Assembly (NCBI GenBank): GCA_001599935.1 | Contig: BCIJ01000016.1 | Span: 302,108-366,107 of the forward strand | Source: Holtermannia corniformis | Taxonomy: Eukaryota > Basidiomycota > Tremellomycetes > Holtermanniales | Reading direction: 5' to 3' | Length of the DNA stretch: 64,000 nt | Shown: positions 10,806 to 22,436 of the stretch, piece by piece | Layout: each line of letters opens with the position of its first letter | Position numbering within the stretch: the stretch's first letter is position 1 | The notes under the pieces: generated by a model | The model's database searches: none | Told to the model about the DNA's origin: nothing | What the model saw: only the letters and a program-made list of their open reading frames with translations | Made by a program: the position numbers and the translations under genes

Positions 10806-13800
10806 ATGTCCCCGGCGCCAGTCAACATGGCCAACGCTCAAGTCTCTCCTCTCCCTCCGTCAATCTACGAGCCTCAGCTCGTTGCGCTCGCCAAGGCCTC
10901 GTCGGCGCTCGAGGCAAAGTCGGTCGCCGACGCCATCTGCCTGCAAATCAAAAAGGCCCCTCAGCCGCTGCAAGCCGTCCTTGACGCCTCGATTCTCGAC
11001 GTCGTTCTGCTATGGGCCAGCAGCAAAAGCGGTTATGAGCGCGAGAGTGCCGGTGTGCTCGTCGAGCGGCTGTGCAAGACGCTCGGCGAGGGTGTCGAGG
11101 GCGTCTTTCTCCCGTTGCTCCCGGCCCTGCTCAACCTCATGATGGACAAGGGTCAGCCCGTCCGCTCGGCTGTACAAAGCGCCATCAACGCCTTGATCAA
11201 AATCTGCCCGCCAGAGTCGACGCGCCAGGTGCTCGAAGTGCTCAGCACGACGCTTAACGATATCAAGGGTTGGAGGTCAAAGGTTGCCACTCTCAAGGCA
11301 ATGGAGGGCATGGTACGCGCCGGTGCGGATGGCGAGTGGGTTGCCTTGGAATTCGGTCACGTTATCCCTTCCGTCGAGCATGCCATGCACGACACCAAGT
11401 CCGAGGTGGGTGACTACAGTCGGCGTGAACATAGCTGACTCTCTCAGGTCTCTGCCGCCGCAGTCAAGGCTGCTACTGCGCTCTGCTCGACCCTGCCCAA
11501 CGCCGATCTGCTTCCCCACATCAAGCTCCTCGTCTCGGCCATGGCTTCGCCTGCGGCCGTCCCCGGCACCATCAAGACGCTCTCGTCTACCACCTTCGTT
11601 GCCGAGGTCAACGCGCCTACGCTCGCCGTCATGGTCCCGCTCTTGACTCGTGCACTCAAAGAGCGATCCACCGACACTCAGCGCATGACCAACATTGTCA
11701 TTGGCAACTTGGTCAAGCTCGTGCGTGAACCCGATGTGGCTGCGCGCTACCTCTCCCCTCTCGTGCCCGGTGTCGAGTCGCTCGCAAAGGGCGCCGCGTT
11801 CCCCGAGATCCGTGCGTTTGCTCAGACTGCGCTCGATATTCTGCTCGGTGCTGGCGCTTCGGCTACCGAGATTCAGCCCGCCGCTCGCGACGTCCCGCTC
11901 GCCGTCACCGAGGCTTTGACCGTCATGCTCCCTCGCATCAACATTCCTGGCCATGCCCTGCCTTCGCACCCTTCCCTCCCCCTGTCTGCCTCGCTGCCCA
12001 ACGCCGGTATCCTTGCTCACCACCTCGAGTACCAAGCTGGTATCGTTGCCGACCTTGTCGAGCTCCGTCGTTGGGACGCCGAGCTCTGGGCGGGCCGCTG
12101 CCTCGCTGCCGGTCTCAAGTACTGGCTGCCCGAGGGCAAGGCTGCTGCTGTCGAGGTCGCCAACGCCATCCGGGACGACTTTATGGCCATTGACAAGGCC
12201 AAGTACGCTCCTGACGTCGAGGACGACGGTTCCGAGGGCGAGCTCTTGTGTGACATTCAATTCTCGCTCGCGTACGGTGGTTTGCTCTTGCTCAACCACA
12301 CCAACCTCAAGCTCCGCCGCGGCAAGCGCTACGGTATCTGCGCCGGTAACGGTCAGGGCAAGTCGACGCTTATGAAGGCCATTCGCGACGGCAAGGTCGA
12401 GGGCTTCCCTCCTCAGGACCAGCTCAGGACCATCATGGTCGAGCACGCGCTCCAGGGCGAAGACACGTCGATGCGCATCCTCGACTTTGTGTGCTCGGAC
12501 GCGAACCTCAAGCACCACTCGCGCGAGAAGATTGCCGAGACCCTGTTCAGCGTCGGATTCTCGCACGAGAAGCAAAACGACCCTGTCGCGAGCTTGTCGG
12601 GTGGCTGGAAGATGAAGCTCGAGCTCGCGCGTGCCATCTTGATCGGTGCTGATATCCTCCTCTTGTATGTTGCCTCCGAGGTTGCGAGCCATGCTGACAA
12701 CCCAGGGATGAACCTACTAACCACTTGGATGTCCAATCCGTGGCGTGGCTTGAAAAGTGGCTCTGCGACCAGCACCAGGTCACCAGCTTGATCGTCTCGC
12801 ACGACTCTGGCTTCCTCGATAACGTCTGTACGGACATTGTGAGTAGTCAGTATCGAGAAGACGTTAGCTGACTCGCGCAGATCCACTACGAGCAAAAGAA
12901 GCTGGCCTACTACCCGGGCAACCTCGCCAAGTTTGTCGAAAAGGTGCCGGCTGCCAAGTCGTACTACACTCTTGCCGAGTCATCTGCCGTGTGAGTACCC
13001 CGACCGCTCTTTCGCAAAAGCTCACGCCTGCAGCTTCTCCTTCCCTCCTCCTGGCTCGCTCATGGGTGTGCGCTCGCAGACCCGCGCCATCATGAAGCTT
13101 TCGCAGTGTACCTTTACCTACCCTGGCGCTGCCAAGCCTTCGTTGAAGAACGTGTCGTGCGCGCTCACACTCTCGAGCCGTGTTGGTATCCTCGGTCCCA
13201 ACGGTGCCGGCAAGTCGACGCTCATCAAGCTCTTGACGGGCGAGACGATTCCACAAGAAGGCCGCGTCGACAAGCACCCGGCGCTTCGTGTCGGTTACGT
13301 CGCCCAGCATGCGTTCCACCACTTGGACCAGCACCTCGAAAAGACGCCCGTCGGCTACATTCAATGGCGTTACCAGGACGGCCATGACCGTGAGATGTCG
13401 GAAAAAGCGACCCGTGCTCTCACGCCCGAAGACGTGGCGCAGATGGAGATTCAAGTCATTGGCAAGAATGGCGAGGCTCGAAAGATCGAAGCGTTGCTCG
13501 GTCGTCAAAAGCTCAAGAAGACGTTCCAGTACGAAGTCAAGTGGCGTGGGTTGCTCCACAAGGACAACACTTGGATGAGCCGCGAGGCGCTGCTCGAGAA
13601 GGGGTGCGTTGAGTGTATCTTACCGTTTCCGCGCTGACAGCATGGCAGCTTCGGCAAGCTCGTCCAAGGACGTGATGACCTCGAGTCGTCGCGTGAAGGT
13701 GCTGGTGCCCGTGAGACCTCGGCTCACGTCATCCGCGATGGTCAGTACTTTGATGAACCCATGCTGTCGCTGACGCGACGCAGAGCTTGTGCAGATGGGT

Positions 13801-14553
13801 ATCGACGAGCAGATTGCCATGTACTCGGAGATCAAGGGTCTTTCGGGTGGTCAAAAGGTCAAGCTCGTCATCTCGAGTGCCTTGTTCAACAAGCCCCACG
13901 TCTTGGTTGTGAGTATAGCGTTGCGATTCAGAACAATGTTGACCCATCGCGTAGCTCGATGAGCCTACCAACTTCTTGTGCGTCATACTTTGTGACTGCC
14001 AACACTTGCTGACATTATCAGGGATCGTGAGGCCCTCGGTGGTCTTTCCGTTGCCATCAAGAACTGGAGCGGTGCCGTGCTTATCATCAGTCACAACATG
14101 GGTGCGTCGACGACTTTGCTTGCTGTACATCCGCTCACTTTCATCAGAATTCGTCAACGCTCTGTGCCCCGAGATTTGGCACGTCGACAACGGCGAGCTC
14201 ACGCACAAGGGCAAGGTCGCGCTCGTCGAGGATGCATTCGACAACCCGTCGCGCTCCACTTCCACCGCGGGTACCCCTCGTGGTGGCGCAAGCACTGCAG
14301 CTGGTAGCGCCATGACGTCGGCTGCGACTTCGGCCGCCAACTCGGACGAAGAAGGCGGTGACCCTTCGATGCTGCGTCTCAAGCCCAAGAAGAAGAAGAA
14401 GGTGTGTTCAGTCGTGTCGCGCTGATGGACTGGACTGACAACGTTCAGCCTACCCGTAACGAGGTCAAGGCGGCCGAGGCCCGTCGGGCGGCACGCAAGC
14501 TCAAGTGGTTGATCGAGGGTGGTGAGCGTGAGCCGGACACAGACCAAGAGTAA
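10806..14553 (+). CDS. TEF3: Translation elongation factor 3 (eEF3)
   Basis: Fungal ribosome-associated ABC-F ATPase that promotes E-site tRNA release during elongation. About 1,060 aa in 11 exons joined at ten introns of about 40-50 nt. Domain order is as in the family: N-terminal HEAT repeats (to about residue 320), a four-helix linker, ABC1 with Walker A (GNGQGKST), signature LSGGW and Walker [10 protein letters not shown], then ABC2 with [14 protein letters not shown] and LDEPTNFLD. The eEF3-specific chromodomain ([14 protein letters not shown]) sits inside ABC2. The tail has a KKKKK run and ends in a basic helix plus an acidic end. Both ATPase sites are intact. The ATG at 10,806 ([12 protein letters not shown]) is the first in frame after the C/T-rich leader. 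Strong expression is expected. Confidence 0.96.
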
Positions 14554-14743
14554 ACGAGTGGTTTTGTATTGTCTGGCATCTTGCATGTGTTTGGTAGAGG
14601 ATAATCTTAGATGTGACTTGGTTGGCTTTGACTCGACCTCCACCGCCTCCACCGGGACCCTCCACTCGCTCGGTGAGCATGTATACTGAAGCTCTCGTTC
14701 TGCCCACATCGCACACTTGAATCGCATCACATAAATCTCCGAA

Positions 14744-16350
14744 ATGACGTCTGAACAGCCAAAGATGTCCTATGGTCAGTCGACTGCGTCGCCGGAGAGC
14801 TTGCTGATCGTCGGACAAGTCCGCCTCGGCAAGAGCGGTCTCAAAGTATCCAAGATCATCCTGTGTGTGCTATCTTGTCCCTGAAATTCTCCTGCTGATG
14901 GCTGCAGTGGATGCATGTGTATGTAGCTTTGGGATACCGTGGCGATGTTTGACGACTGAATCGTTAGCATACGGGTCGTCCAAGTGAGTACGGCGAGGTC
15001 AGTATGACGGCGGCTGATCAGCTCTGCAGCTGGCAGCCATGGGTACTGGATGAAGAGGAGGGCATCAAGCACATTGAAGCGGCATACAAGGCGGGCATCA
15101 ACACTTTCGAGTACGTCGGATGAGAAGGCAATCTGTTCAAGGACTAAGAGCACTACAGCACCGCTAATGTGTAAGCGCTCTGTCGTATAAATAGGCAATC
15201 TCTCACGAACCGTAGCTACTCGAACGGAGAGAGCGAGGTCGTGCTCGGCAAGGCGATCAAGAAGCTCAATGTCCCGCGCAGCTCGCTCGTCATCGCGACA
15301 AAGGTCTTCATGCCCGTTGGACGCACCGTCGAGACTCCGTACCTCACAAACCCTGATGAGGAGGGCTATGTCAATGAGCACGGTCTGTCTCGCAAAGTGA
15401 GTGGTGAACCGCTACAAACCGCGCCTAATGTCGTTCGCAGCACATCTTCGAGTCAATCAAGGCTTCGCTCGAGCGTCTGCAGCTCGATTACGTCGACTTG
15501 CTGCAATGCCACCGCTTTGACTACAACACGCCGATCGAGGAGACTGTCAGTCGCTGCCTTGCTACTGAACACTGCTAACACGGGCAGATGCAAGCTCTAC
15601 ACGACGTTGTCCAGGCAGGCTACGTCCGTTACATCGGGATGAGCAGCTGCTTTGCCTACCAGCTGCACCAAATGCAGAGTGAGTGACAGCATTGCTCTGA
15701 GACGCCTGCAAAGACTGATGTATCCTCTAGACTATGCCATCACCAACAAGCTCACGCCGTTCGTCTCGATGCAAAACTTTCACAACTGCATTTATCGCGA
15801 GGAAGAGCGCGAGATGATCCCAACGCTTGACGTGCGTGGGCTCTCGAGGGTGATGCAAGTTGCTGATAGCCTCATAGCTGTTTGGCATGGGCTGCATCCC
15901 TTGGAGCCCGCTCGCACGCGGCTTTGTCGCCCGTCCGGTTGACGAAAAGACAAAGCGCTCTGCTACGGACCGCCAGTGGTCTGCCAGGAAGCTCGACAAG
16001 CCCACGCCCGAGATGATCGAGATCAACCAGCGTGTCGAGGAGATTGCCAAGAAACGGGGTATCAGCATGGCCCAGGTCGCGCTCGCCTGGAGTCTGGCGA
16101 ACCCATACATCACGGCGCCGATTGTCGGCACGACCAGCCTGGAGAACCTCTCCGACCTCATCGGTGAGAAACTCGATTGATTGCCGATAGCGCATGCTAA
16201 ATCGTCTACAGCTGGAGTGCACGTCAAGCTGACAGAAGATGAAAAGAAGTACATCGACGAGCCGTACATGCCTCGCGAAATTGTCAGTGGCGTTCTCGAG
16301 CTGAAAGCGTGCATGTGGACTGATCGACATGTCAGCACGGCCCCCTTTGA
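14744..16350 (+). CDS. Aldo/keto reductase, second copy (versiconal-reductase-like type)
   Basis: NADPH-dependent oxidoreductase, about 340 aa, in about 13 exons. Order: [41 protein letters not shown] (catalytic Asp and Tyr), [24 protein letters not shown] (His present), [38 protein letters not shown] and [10 protein letters not shown]. It belongs to the yeast-and-mould AKR subgroup whose members reduce aryl aldehydes and related compounds. Introns crowd into the first 400 bp and leave microexons of 11 nt (14,908-14,918), 16 nt (14,968-14,983) and 12 nt (15,159-15,170). The last intron is inferred to place HGPL and the TGA at 16,348-16,350. Only about 190 bp separate it from eEF3. Confidence 0.88.
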
Positions 16351-16668
16351 GCGAATGCTACATACGTAGAGACTCTGGTCGGTGTATCCTCTGTCAACGG
16401 AATGAAACTGTCGCTTCGCTATCACCGCGCTAAGCGCCTTGATGCCAATTGCCGAGAGTGGAGGTCGCCATCGGCGGGGTGATCACCGAAAGCGTCACGG
16501 TGTGTCAGCAGGCGAGGCAGCTTTGTAAGAAGTCGGTTTGGGCAATCAGTCAGCACCTTCGCAAATAATCAAAGGCATTTAAAGCGACCAAGACTGTACT
16601 TTTGTGCCACGTACAACCACAAGCGCATCGTCGATTCAATCTCGCCCTTCAAGCTCAACTTACCAACC

Positions 16669-17958
16669 ATGTCTCAAGTCCCAAAGACCCAGCGCGCCCT
16701 CGTCCAGCACGAATCCGTCAGTGTACTGCTTAGGAATACAACTCGAGCTGATCGCAGTACTCAGGGAAGCACAGCTACCGTTCGTGAGGTCCCTGTCCCC
16801 AGCCCGTCGCCCAACGATGTGATCATCAAGGTCGCGTATGCCGCACAGAACCCAACGGACTGGAAACACATTGCCTACAACCTCGCGCCTCCCAACAGCA
16901 TCATTGGTGTCGACCTGAGTGGGACGATCGCAGCTCTTGGTGCCAACTTGAAGAACAAGAACCTCAAGGTTGGCGACAAGGTCGCAACGTTCGTGCACGG
17001 CGGCAAGTTTGCCGACAAGGGCGCATTTGCAGAGTACGCCAGAGCCGAGAGCGACTTGGTGTTCCCGGTCCCCGAGGGGCTGAGCCTCGAAGAGGCTTCC
17101 ACTTTTCCGCTGGCGCTGATGACCAACGGTCAGGTGAGTCGGCCACTCAGGGTAGATCGAGTGCTAACGGGCTATAGCTGCTATTCCAGTCTCTCGGAGA
17201 GTCGTTGCCCCCAGCACAAGTAGCTGGCTCGCCATGGGTACGCAATGTCTCACTGCTTCCACCACACGCTGACCTTGCAGCTTCTCGTTTACGGCGGCTC
17301 GACCGGTATGGGCATCTTCACAGTCCAGCTCGCAAAGGCAGCCGGCTACCGCGTCGTCGCGACCGCCTCAGCGCACAACTTTGACCTCGTCAAGTCGTAC
17401 GGTGCCGACGAGGTCGTAGACTACAGCGACGCCGACAAGGCCGTCGAGCAGATCAAGACGATCACCGGTGGCGGCGTGTCCCGCGCCGTCGACTTGATCA
17501 GCGTGGAGAGCTCGATTGCCATCTCGCTCAAGAGCTTTGGACAGAACGGTGGCAAGCTGCGCTTGACATTGCCACAGGCAGAATCAACAAAGACGATCCG
17601 GGATGATGTCGACGTTGAATCGACTCTGGCGTACACTGCGCTTGGCTATGTACGTTTTCGAGGTCGGCATGGATGGGACTGATACTCGCAGTCGTTCGAG
17701 TTCATCCCTGGTCAACCGCCCCTCCCTGCCCAGCCCGAGAACCGCACGTTTGCCGAAGAGCTCGTCGCGGCCACACCAGAGCTCATCACAAAGTACAAGC
17801 TGCGTGCGCCTCCAATCGATCTGCGCGAGGGTCTCGACGCGCTTCCGCAAGGGCTGGAGGACATGAAGGTGCGTCTATCGGTTATCAGCTACCTCGGCTA
17901 ACTCGCGCAGAACAATAAAGTCTCCGGCAAGAAGCTCGTGTACAAGATTGCCGCCTGA
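16669..17958 (+). CDS. MDR-family oxidoreductase (enoyl reductase/quinone oxidoreductase-like)
   Basis: Medium-chain dehydrogenase/reductase without the zinc ligands of classical alcohol dehydrogenase. Start ATG 16,669; exon 1 ends HES, and the acceptor 48 nt later restores the frame at GSTATVREVPVPSPS. The GroES-like half carries NPTDWKH and GVDLSGTIAALG. The Rossmann half has the cofactor loop VYGGSTGMGIFTVQLAKAAGYRV followed by VDYSDADKAVEQI. The C-terminus reads KLVYKIA, as in fungal trans-enoyl-reductase-like proteins. About 350 aa, normal length, five introns. Relatives occur both singly and in secondary-metabolite clusters; no cluster is evident here. NADPH is the likely cofactor. Confidence 0.85.
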
Positions 17959-18190
17959 AATTAAAACGTCCACATGTGTATATTGATATTCATGCAAGAG
18001 CTCCTCTATTGTTGCGTGGCGATTGAGCGTGGTGGCGATCATCCAGGTGACGTGGTGGCGGATTGCGTGTACAATGGGAACGAACGTGCATCGGTGCTGA
18101 GCTGGAGTCGTTGATTGACGAGCAGGAGACGACGATGGGTTTCGTTGCTATGTCGGGGGTGGGGGGTTGAGCCAGAGGCAGTCTGCGTCG

Positions 18191-19062
18191 TCAACGCTGC
18201 ATGTTGTCAAAGCAGAGGCTACACACCAGTGATCTCGCCTGTCGCGCGAATTCCTCCTGGGCCTCTGCTTGCATCACCTCGTGCCGAGCTAGACGACGAC
18301 GCTTCAAGTCGGGCTTGACGATGTGCTCGATATGTCCTTCCTCGGATAATGCGCGCCGGCGGGCTAGGGGCGGCGAGAAGGCAATTGACAGTGTGGGCTC
18401 ATGCGGCGTATCGAGCTCGATGCTGCATGCTCTTGTAGGACCGCCGGACAGAGAGGGAGCTGATCGGCTCGAGTACGTTGGGGACGGTGGCAGATCCGAG
18501 GGAATCAAGTACGGAGCTGGGGGTAGCTCGACGTGTCGTGACGGCGGGCGTGGCGTCGCAAGGCAGCTCTGCGCGGCTGTCAGTGTTTGAGTGCATGGAG
18601 TCGGGCTAAAACGTACCCCATCGCGGACCGACATTGCAGAAACATGGCTCGAGCTTCGACCTCGTCCGCGCGAAGACGGGCGGCGAACGCCGTCCGAAGC
18701 GGGTAGCCGGCTCATTGTCACTGCGCCGGGATGGAGCGAGATGTCATCTTGAGCTTGCACTCTGTCAATTGACCATCGCCGCTCGACTTGGGTCTCGGAA
18801 GAGGCATCGCAGGCAAAGATTGGAGTCAATCTGTGCGGTCGCGAATGTAGAAAGCCCCGGTGACCTGTCGTCAATCAGCCGAGCTCTCAGCGTGCGTGCA
18901 CGGCGTACCAGGCCACGATTGACTCACAAACCCACTGTCACAGTGGGTAATCTCAAGACCTAGCAGCGGCAAAGTGCTCGGACCCGCCGACGTTTGCCAC
19001 TCGTTCTCCTCCACGTCCCATCCCATCGCAAGGACCGCCGAGTCCGGACTACGTCTCGCCAT
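18191..19062 (-). CDS. Uncharacterised protein, exon structure partly unresolved
   Basis: The first exon from ATG 19,062 (MARRSPDSAVLAMGWDVEENEW) continues to a GTGAGT donor after THCDSGF at about 18,927. The large downstream frame ends at 18,191 with VCSLCFDNMQR. An intron (about 18,614-18,567; GTACGT donor, ACACTGAC branch, CAG acceptor, 48 nt) probably lies within it. The join between exon 1 and the large frame is out of phase with the obvious acceptor, so one small exon or a different acceptor is missing. The product is Ser/Pro-rich with a C-terminal helical, basic segment and a CSLC motif. No family recognised. Confidence 0.45.
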
Positions 19063-19725
19063 GATCGACTGGTTCGGAGAGTCCCGCGGCGGCCTCTGCT
19101 TTATGAAGCCAGCATGACTTCGCCCCGGGCCTTTGAGAAATCAATAATGGCCATCGTTGGGGATGATCGACGGCGAAGCTTGATTTCGCACGCGATTCCA
19201 GCGGCTGTGACCGGCTTCGGGGTGAAAGAGCAAGGTCTGCCGGTCCGTTCATGGCCAAGAGCCGGCGGCAGTGTGATGGAAACTGTTGCGATTGGCTCGA
19301 CGGCAATCGTCGACGTTCCTGGTCGCCCGATGGAGACGGCATCCACACCAAGGGCCCGGCGGGCTTTGGCATGCGGAATCCTGCCGGAGCAGCTGCCGAG
19401 AGGAGCGATGTGGTGCCGCCGGAACGCGGATGCAGGCAGCACGCGAGCATGCTCAGCATGTCAGTCAAGCGTGCAGTCGATCAGTCGTTTAGGAAGTGTC
19501 AGCTCGTCGGGTTAGCACTTTCTATCAGTACTTGGTGGTGGTCAAAGGCTGAGGATGCTAACCCTGCCAAGCTCACAAAGGAACGGTCCGTGCTAACCTC
19601 GTCCTCTGTTGTGCGTCGGAGCTCACCCGTTGCCTCATTGTCTACGCCGATCCGCACGCTGCTAACACGCCTTGGCCTCGGACAGCTCGACTGACACGGC
19701 GTGGATCGTGCTCAGCAGAACCGTC
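19063..19725. other. Region between divergent genes, coding status unclear
   Basis: Both strands carry long open frames here: minus 19,442-19,101, with a Ser/Thr/Pro-rich reading that ends MAIIDFSKARGEVMLAS; and plus 18,994-19,515. Several CTAAC/CTGAC branch-like motifs cluster at 19,480-19,670. It may hold 5' exons of either flanking gene plus the promoter. I could not choose between readings. Confidence 0.3.
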
Positions 19726-20988
19726 ATGGACGAGCTCTACCGCGCAAGACTTGTTGGCGACCCAACACCGCAACACCTGCATCCAAACCCCAATCCCGGC
19801 TTCATGGATCCTGGGACCGCTCCAGCTCACCCGGAAGGGGAGCACCATCACGCTCCGCCGCCACCTGCGACAGAGCCGATCCCACTGAACAATTTGTACT
19901 ACCACCCACCGCCTGCTCACACCGATCCGCCGCGGAACGAGCCGACGAGGTCCGAGCCCAAACACAAGGCAAAGGGGATCAAGGGGTTGCATCCTCTGAT
20001 TTGGCTCAGCTTGGCGTTGAGCTTGCTTGCTCTTGTGCTCAATGTCCCAAAGGGCAGCCTGCCGACACTGACCGGGCGACACAAGGCGTTGCGGGTGGGT
20101 TGACGGTTGGCTGACCTGGACTAATGTCCCACAGGCCCGAGAGAAAGCCTTGGAGAACCAGCAACTGCTCCTAACTCAGCTCGCTACCTTTCTTCCTGCA
20201 CCTCTCGCAACGCTCGTCGCAGGCCCAAACGGTGCACATGTGCTCTCCCACCACGCGCCGTTCAACTCGCACCAGCTGGTGCAGTTTCATTCGGGGACGG
20301 GCAGTGAAAACTGGCTCGTCGAGACTATGGGCGAACAAGGGGCCGGCAGTCGGATCGTCCGGATCCGCGGCGGTGACGGCAATGAAGCCTGGGTGATCAA
20401 TACCGGTCCAGAAGCGGATGGTGAGTCTCGAGGACACGAATCGGGCTCATACGAGCAGACCTCTCGCCGTCGCTATTGCATGCTCTGTCGCATTCACTCC
20501 ATCTCCAGACCCAGCTTTCAACAGAGCTGTCTGGGCTCCGCGCTCCTGCCGCACCTGCCGCGGTTGCTCAAGCACCGCCAGCACCCTGCCCAGACCTCGA
20601 GCACGAGCGACAGTCACTTCGTCGGGAAGATGACCGTCGACGCCGGGATCTCGAGGAGGATCGCAGGAGGGAACGAGATGCTGTCCGCGCTCGGGAGATC
20701 GAGGTCGAGGAGCGAGAGGTCGAGGTAGGACGTAGGGAGCGATGGGTCGTTGAAGAGATGCGGTACGTCGCGTTTGCTCAGAGACTGTTGGCATCCTTCT
20801 GACTATGACAGCAAACTCTCGGAAAAGGTCCAGTAAGTCGTACAGATCACTGGCCGGCCCGCAACTGACCGGTCAGCTCACAAGCATCCGAGCTCACGCT
20901 CGAAGACAAGATCACCGAGCGGCTCAAGGCCTACCAACGCCAGCTCAAGCAGCACCAAGACCACGAAGAGGTCCGCGTCGAACTCTAA
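19726..20988 (+). CDS. Single-pass membrane protein with C-terminal coiled coil
   Basis: The first in-frame ATG is 19,726 (MDELYRARLVGD). The open frame extends upstream to 19,672 without another ATG, so an earlier exon is possible. Order: a His/Pro-rich segment, a transmembrane helix (PLIWLSLALSLLALVLNV), a middle globular part with GSENWLVETMGEQGAGSRIV, then an Arg/Glu-rich coiled coil, and an end with EDKITERLKAYQRQLKQH. Introns: 20,101-20,136, about 20,421-20,529 (acceptor TTCAACAG restores the coil frame), about 20,763-20,812 and 20,834-20,877. The last two leave a 21-nt microexon. The stop is 20,986-20,988. Family unknown; topology suggests a membrane-tethered scaffold. Confidence 0.6.
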
Positions 20989-21084
20989 TCGGCGTCGAGC
21001 GATCACGATATCTTGGGACGGTGATAGATGATTACGTGTGCATGTCATGATTGCTCTGTTCTACAGTTGTCGTATTCGGTCTCA

Positions 21085-22100
21085 TTAGATCTTGCTGGCA
21101 AAGAACCATGTGTCCACTGTGTCGTTGAGCCTACGTCTGGGGTTCCGGCATGCACCAACTCACGGTCGTTGGCATTCTCGCCGGTCCCCGTGCTCATATC
21201 GACACTGCCGATCAGCTCGAACCCCGAGTTGTCCATTGCACTGAGTAGGCTGCACGCAAGGAGCTATGATTGCGGTCAGTATACACCACAAACTTGGCAC
21301 TAACTTTGGTCGCAACCACTTCGCTGCCGTTACTCGTCCACCACGGTCGTCCCCGAAGCTTGAGCTGCAGGCAGCCAGGCTCCTTCTCGCGAGCCTCCTG
21401 AATGCCGAACGGCCAAGTCTTGACATGTCATGAGTCTTTGAACAGCAGTTAACGCGACGTACCCCCACAGCGGCAGTGAAACTGCCGGTTGTCGCGTCAT
21501 TCGGCGAGTCGATCAGTCGAATCTTGTCTGATTCATTGAAGGAGATGCTGAAGAAGTAGCGCTGTGGCCGTTAGTCTGGCCCACTCTAGACAACGGACGA
21601 CCGACCTGAGCCGGCGGACAGGCTCGGAAGAACATGGTGTCCTTGTCGTAGTTCTTCTTGGTCAAGTCGCATGACCCGTGGAGAATCCAACCATTGGCAG
21701 CAAGAGCGTGCAGAACATGTACGATGAGGCGCCGCGCACTGTAGATCAGTCTAGGCGTCATGCTGTAGATCATGGCGTACTGTATAGCCTCGTGACCCTG
21801 GCCGTACCACGGGTTACCTGCGCTGTCAGTTGTCGCACATCTCCGGCCATCATACGCACCGGCAAGCTTCCACTCGTATGTTCCCTCATAAGGGCCCTGC
21901 CTCTGTATTCCAGCTGCCCAAACCCGCGAAACAGCCTCGTTCACTGCCGGGATCAAGCTCTGTGGGAACCCACACAGGCGAAGTCGGTCATTGCGGCTCA
22001 GCAGCACACAGGCAAACACGGCAGGATAGGCCGGCGGCGGGCCGGGTGGTCCAGGAAGTGCTTTGTCTGAGCTTGGTCCGGCTGAAGAGAGAAATCCCAT
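21085..22100 (-). CDS. Duplicated-domain fungal protein of unknown function
   Basis: ATG 22,100 (MGFLSSAGPSSDKAL), six exons, stop at 21,085-21,087. The protein has two related halves. Half one: NDRLRLCGFPQSLIPAV, WKLAGNPWYGQGHEAI, then LHALAANGWILHGSCDLTKK and KDTMFFRACPP. Half two: ESDKIRLIDSPNDAT, LQLKLRGRPWW, LLSAMDNSGFELIGSVDMS and DTWFFASKI. The pattern (strand, helix, W-x-L/F, then G-W/F-x-L-x-x-S-x-D and a final D-T-x-F-F) is a recurrent fungal family, especially in basidiomycetes, with no established function. The halves align residue for residue around the KLAG/KLRG and DTMFFR/DTWFFA motifs. All joins are in frame with CTGAC, CTAAC or similar branch points. Confidence 0.7.
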
Positions 22101-22436
22101 TGCGCGCTGTGGATGTTGATGGCGGTGCTGCACTGCTTGGCTGCCGACAATCTATGCTTCTTGAGTGACGTAAGCAAGATTCGTAATCCACGTGGCGCGG
22201 CTCCGCTTCGGATTTGAGGGGATTTGAAGAGGGCGACTTGAAGAGTGCCATAGTTGGGCCAAGAACAGTTGTAGTCACCGTTGTCAATAAATCCGAAATG
22301 ACCGTGGGATGCCAAGAAGCGTTCCAAGGCTGGGTACGTTGACGGTGACCGTCAGTGGAGGTCTGTGCGGGAAGTGGGGCATGCGGGGCAATTGTCCGGT
22401 CTTACATTGCGACCACCTCGATGCGCAGACGCCATC
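22101..22436. promoter_or_regulatory. Divergent intergenic region
   Basis: Separates the minus-strand duplicated-domain gene (start 22,100) from the plus-strand gene starting at 22,437. It presumably holds both promoters. No tRNA, repeat or TATA box stands out. Confidence 0.4.

Noticed and set aside
11277..12692. 471-codon minus ORF opposite eEF3
   Set aside because: It is a codon-bias shadow of a highly expressed gene; the sense strand carries all eEF3 domains.
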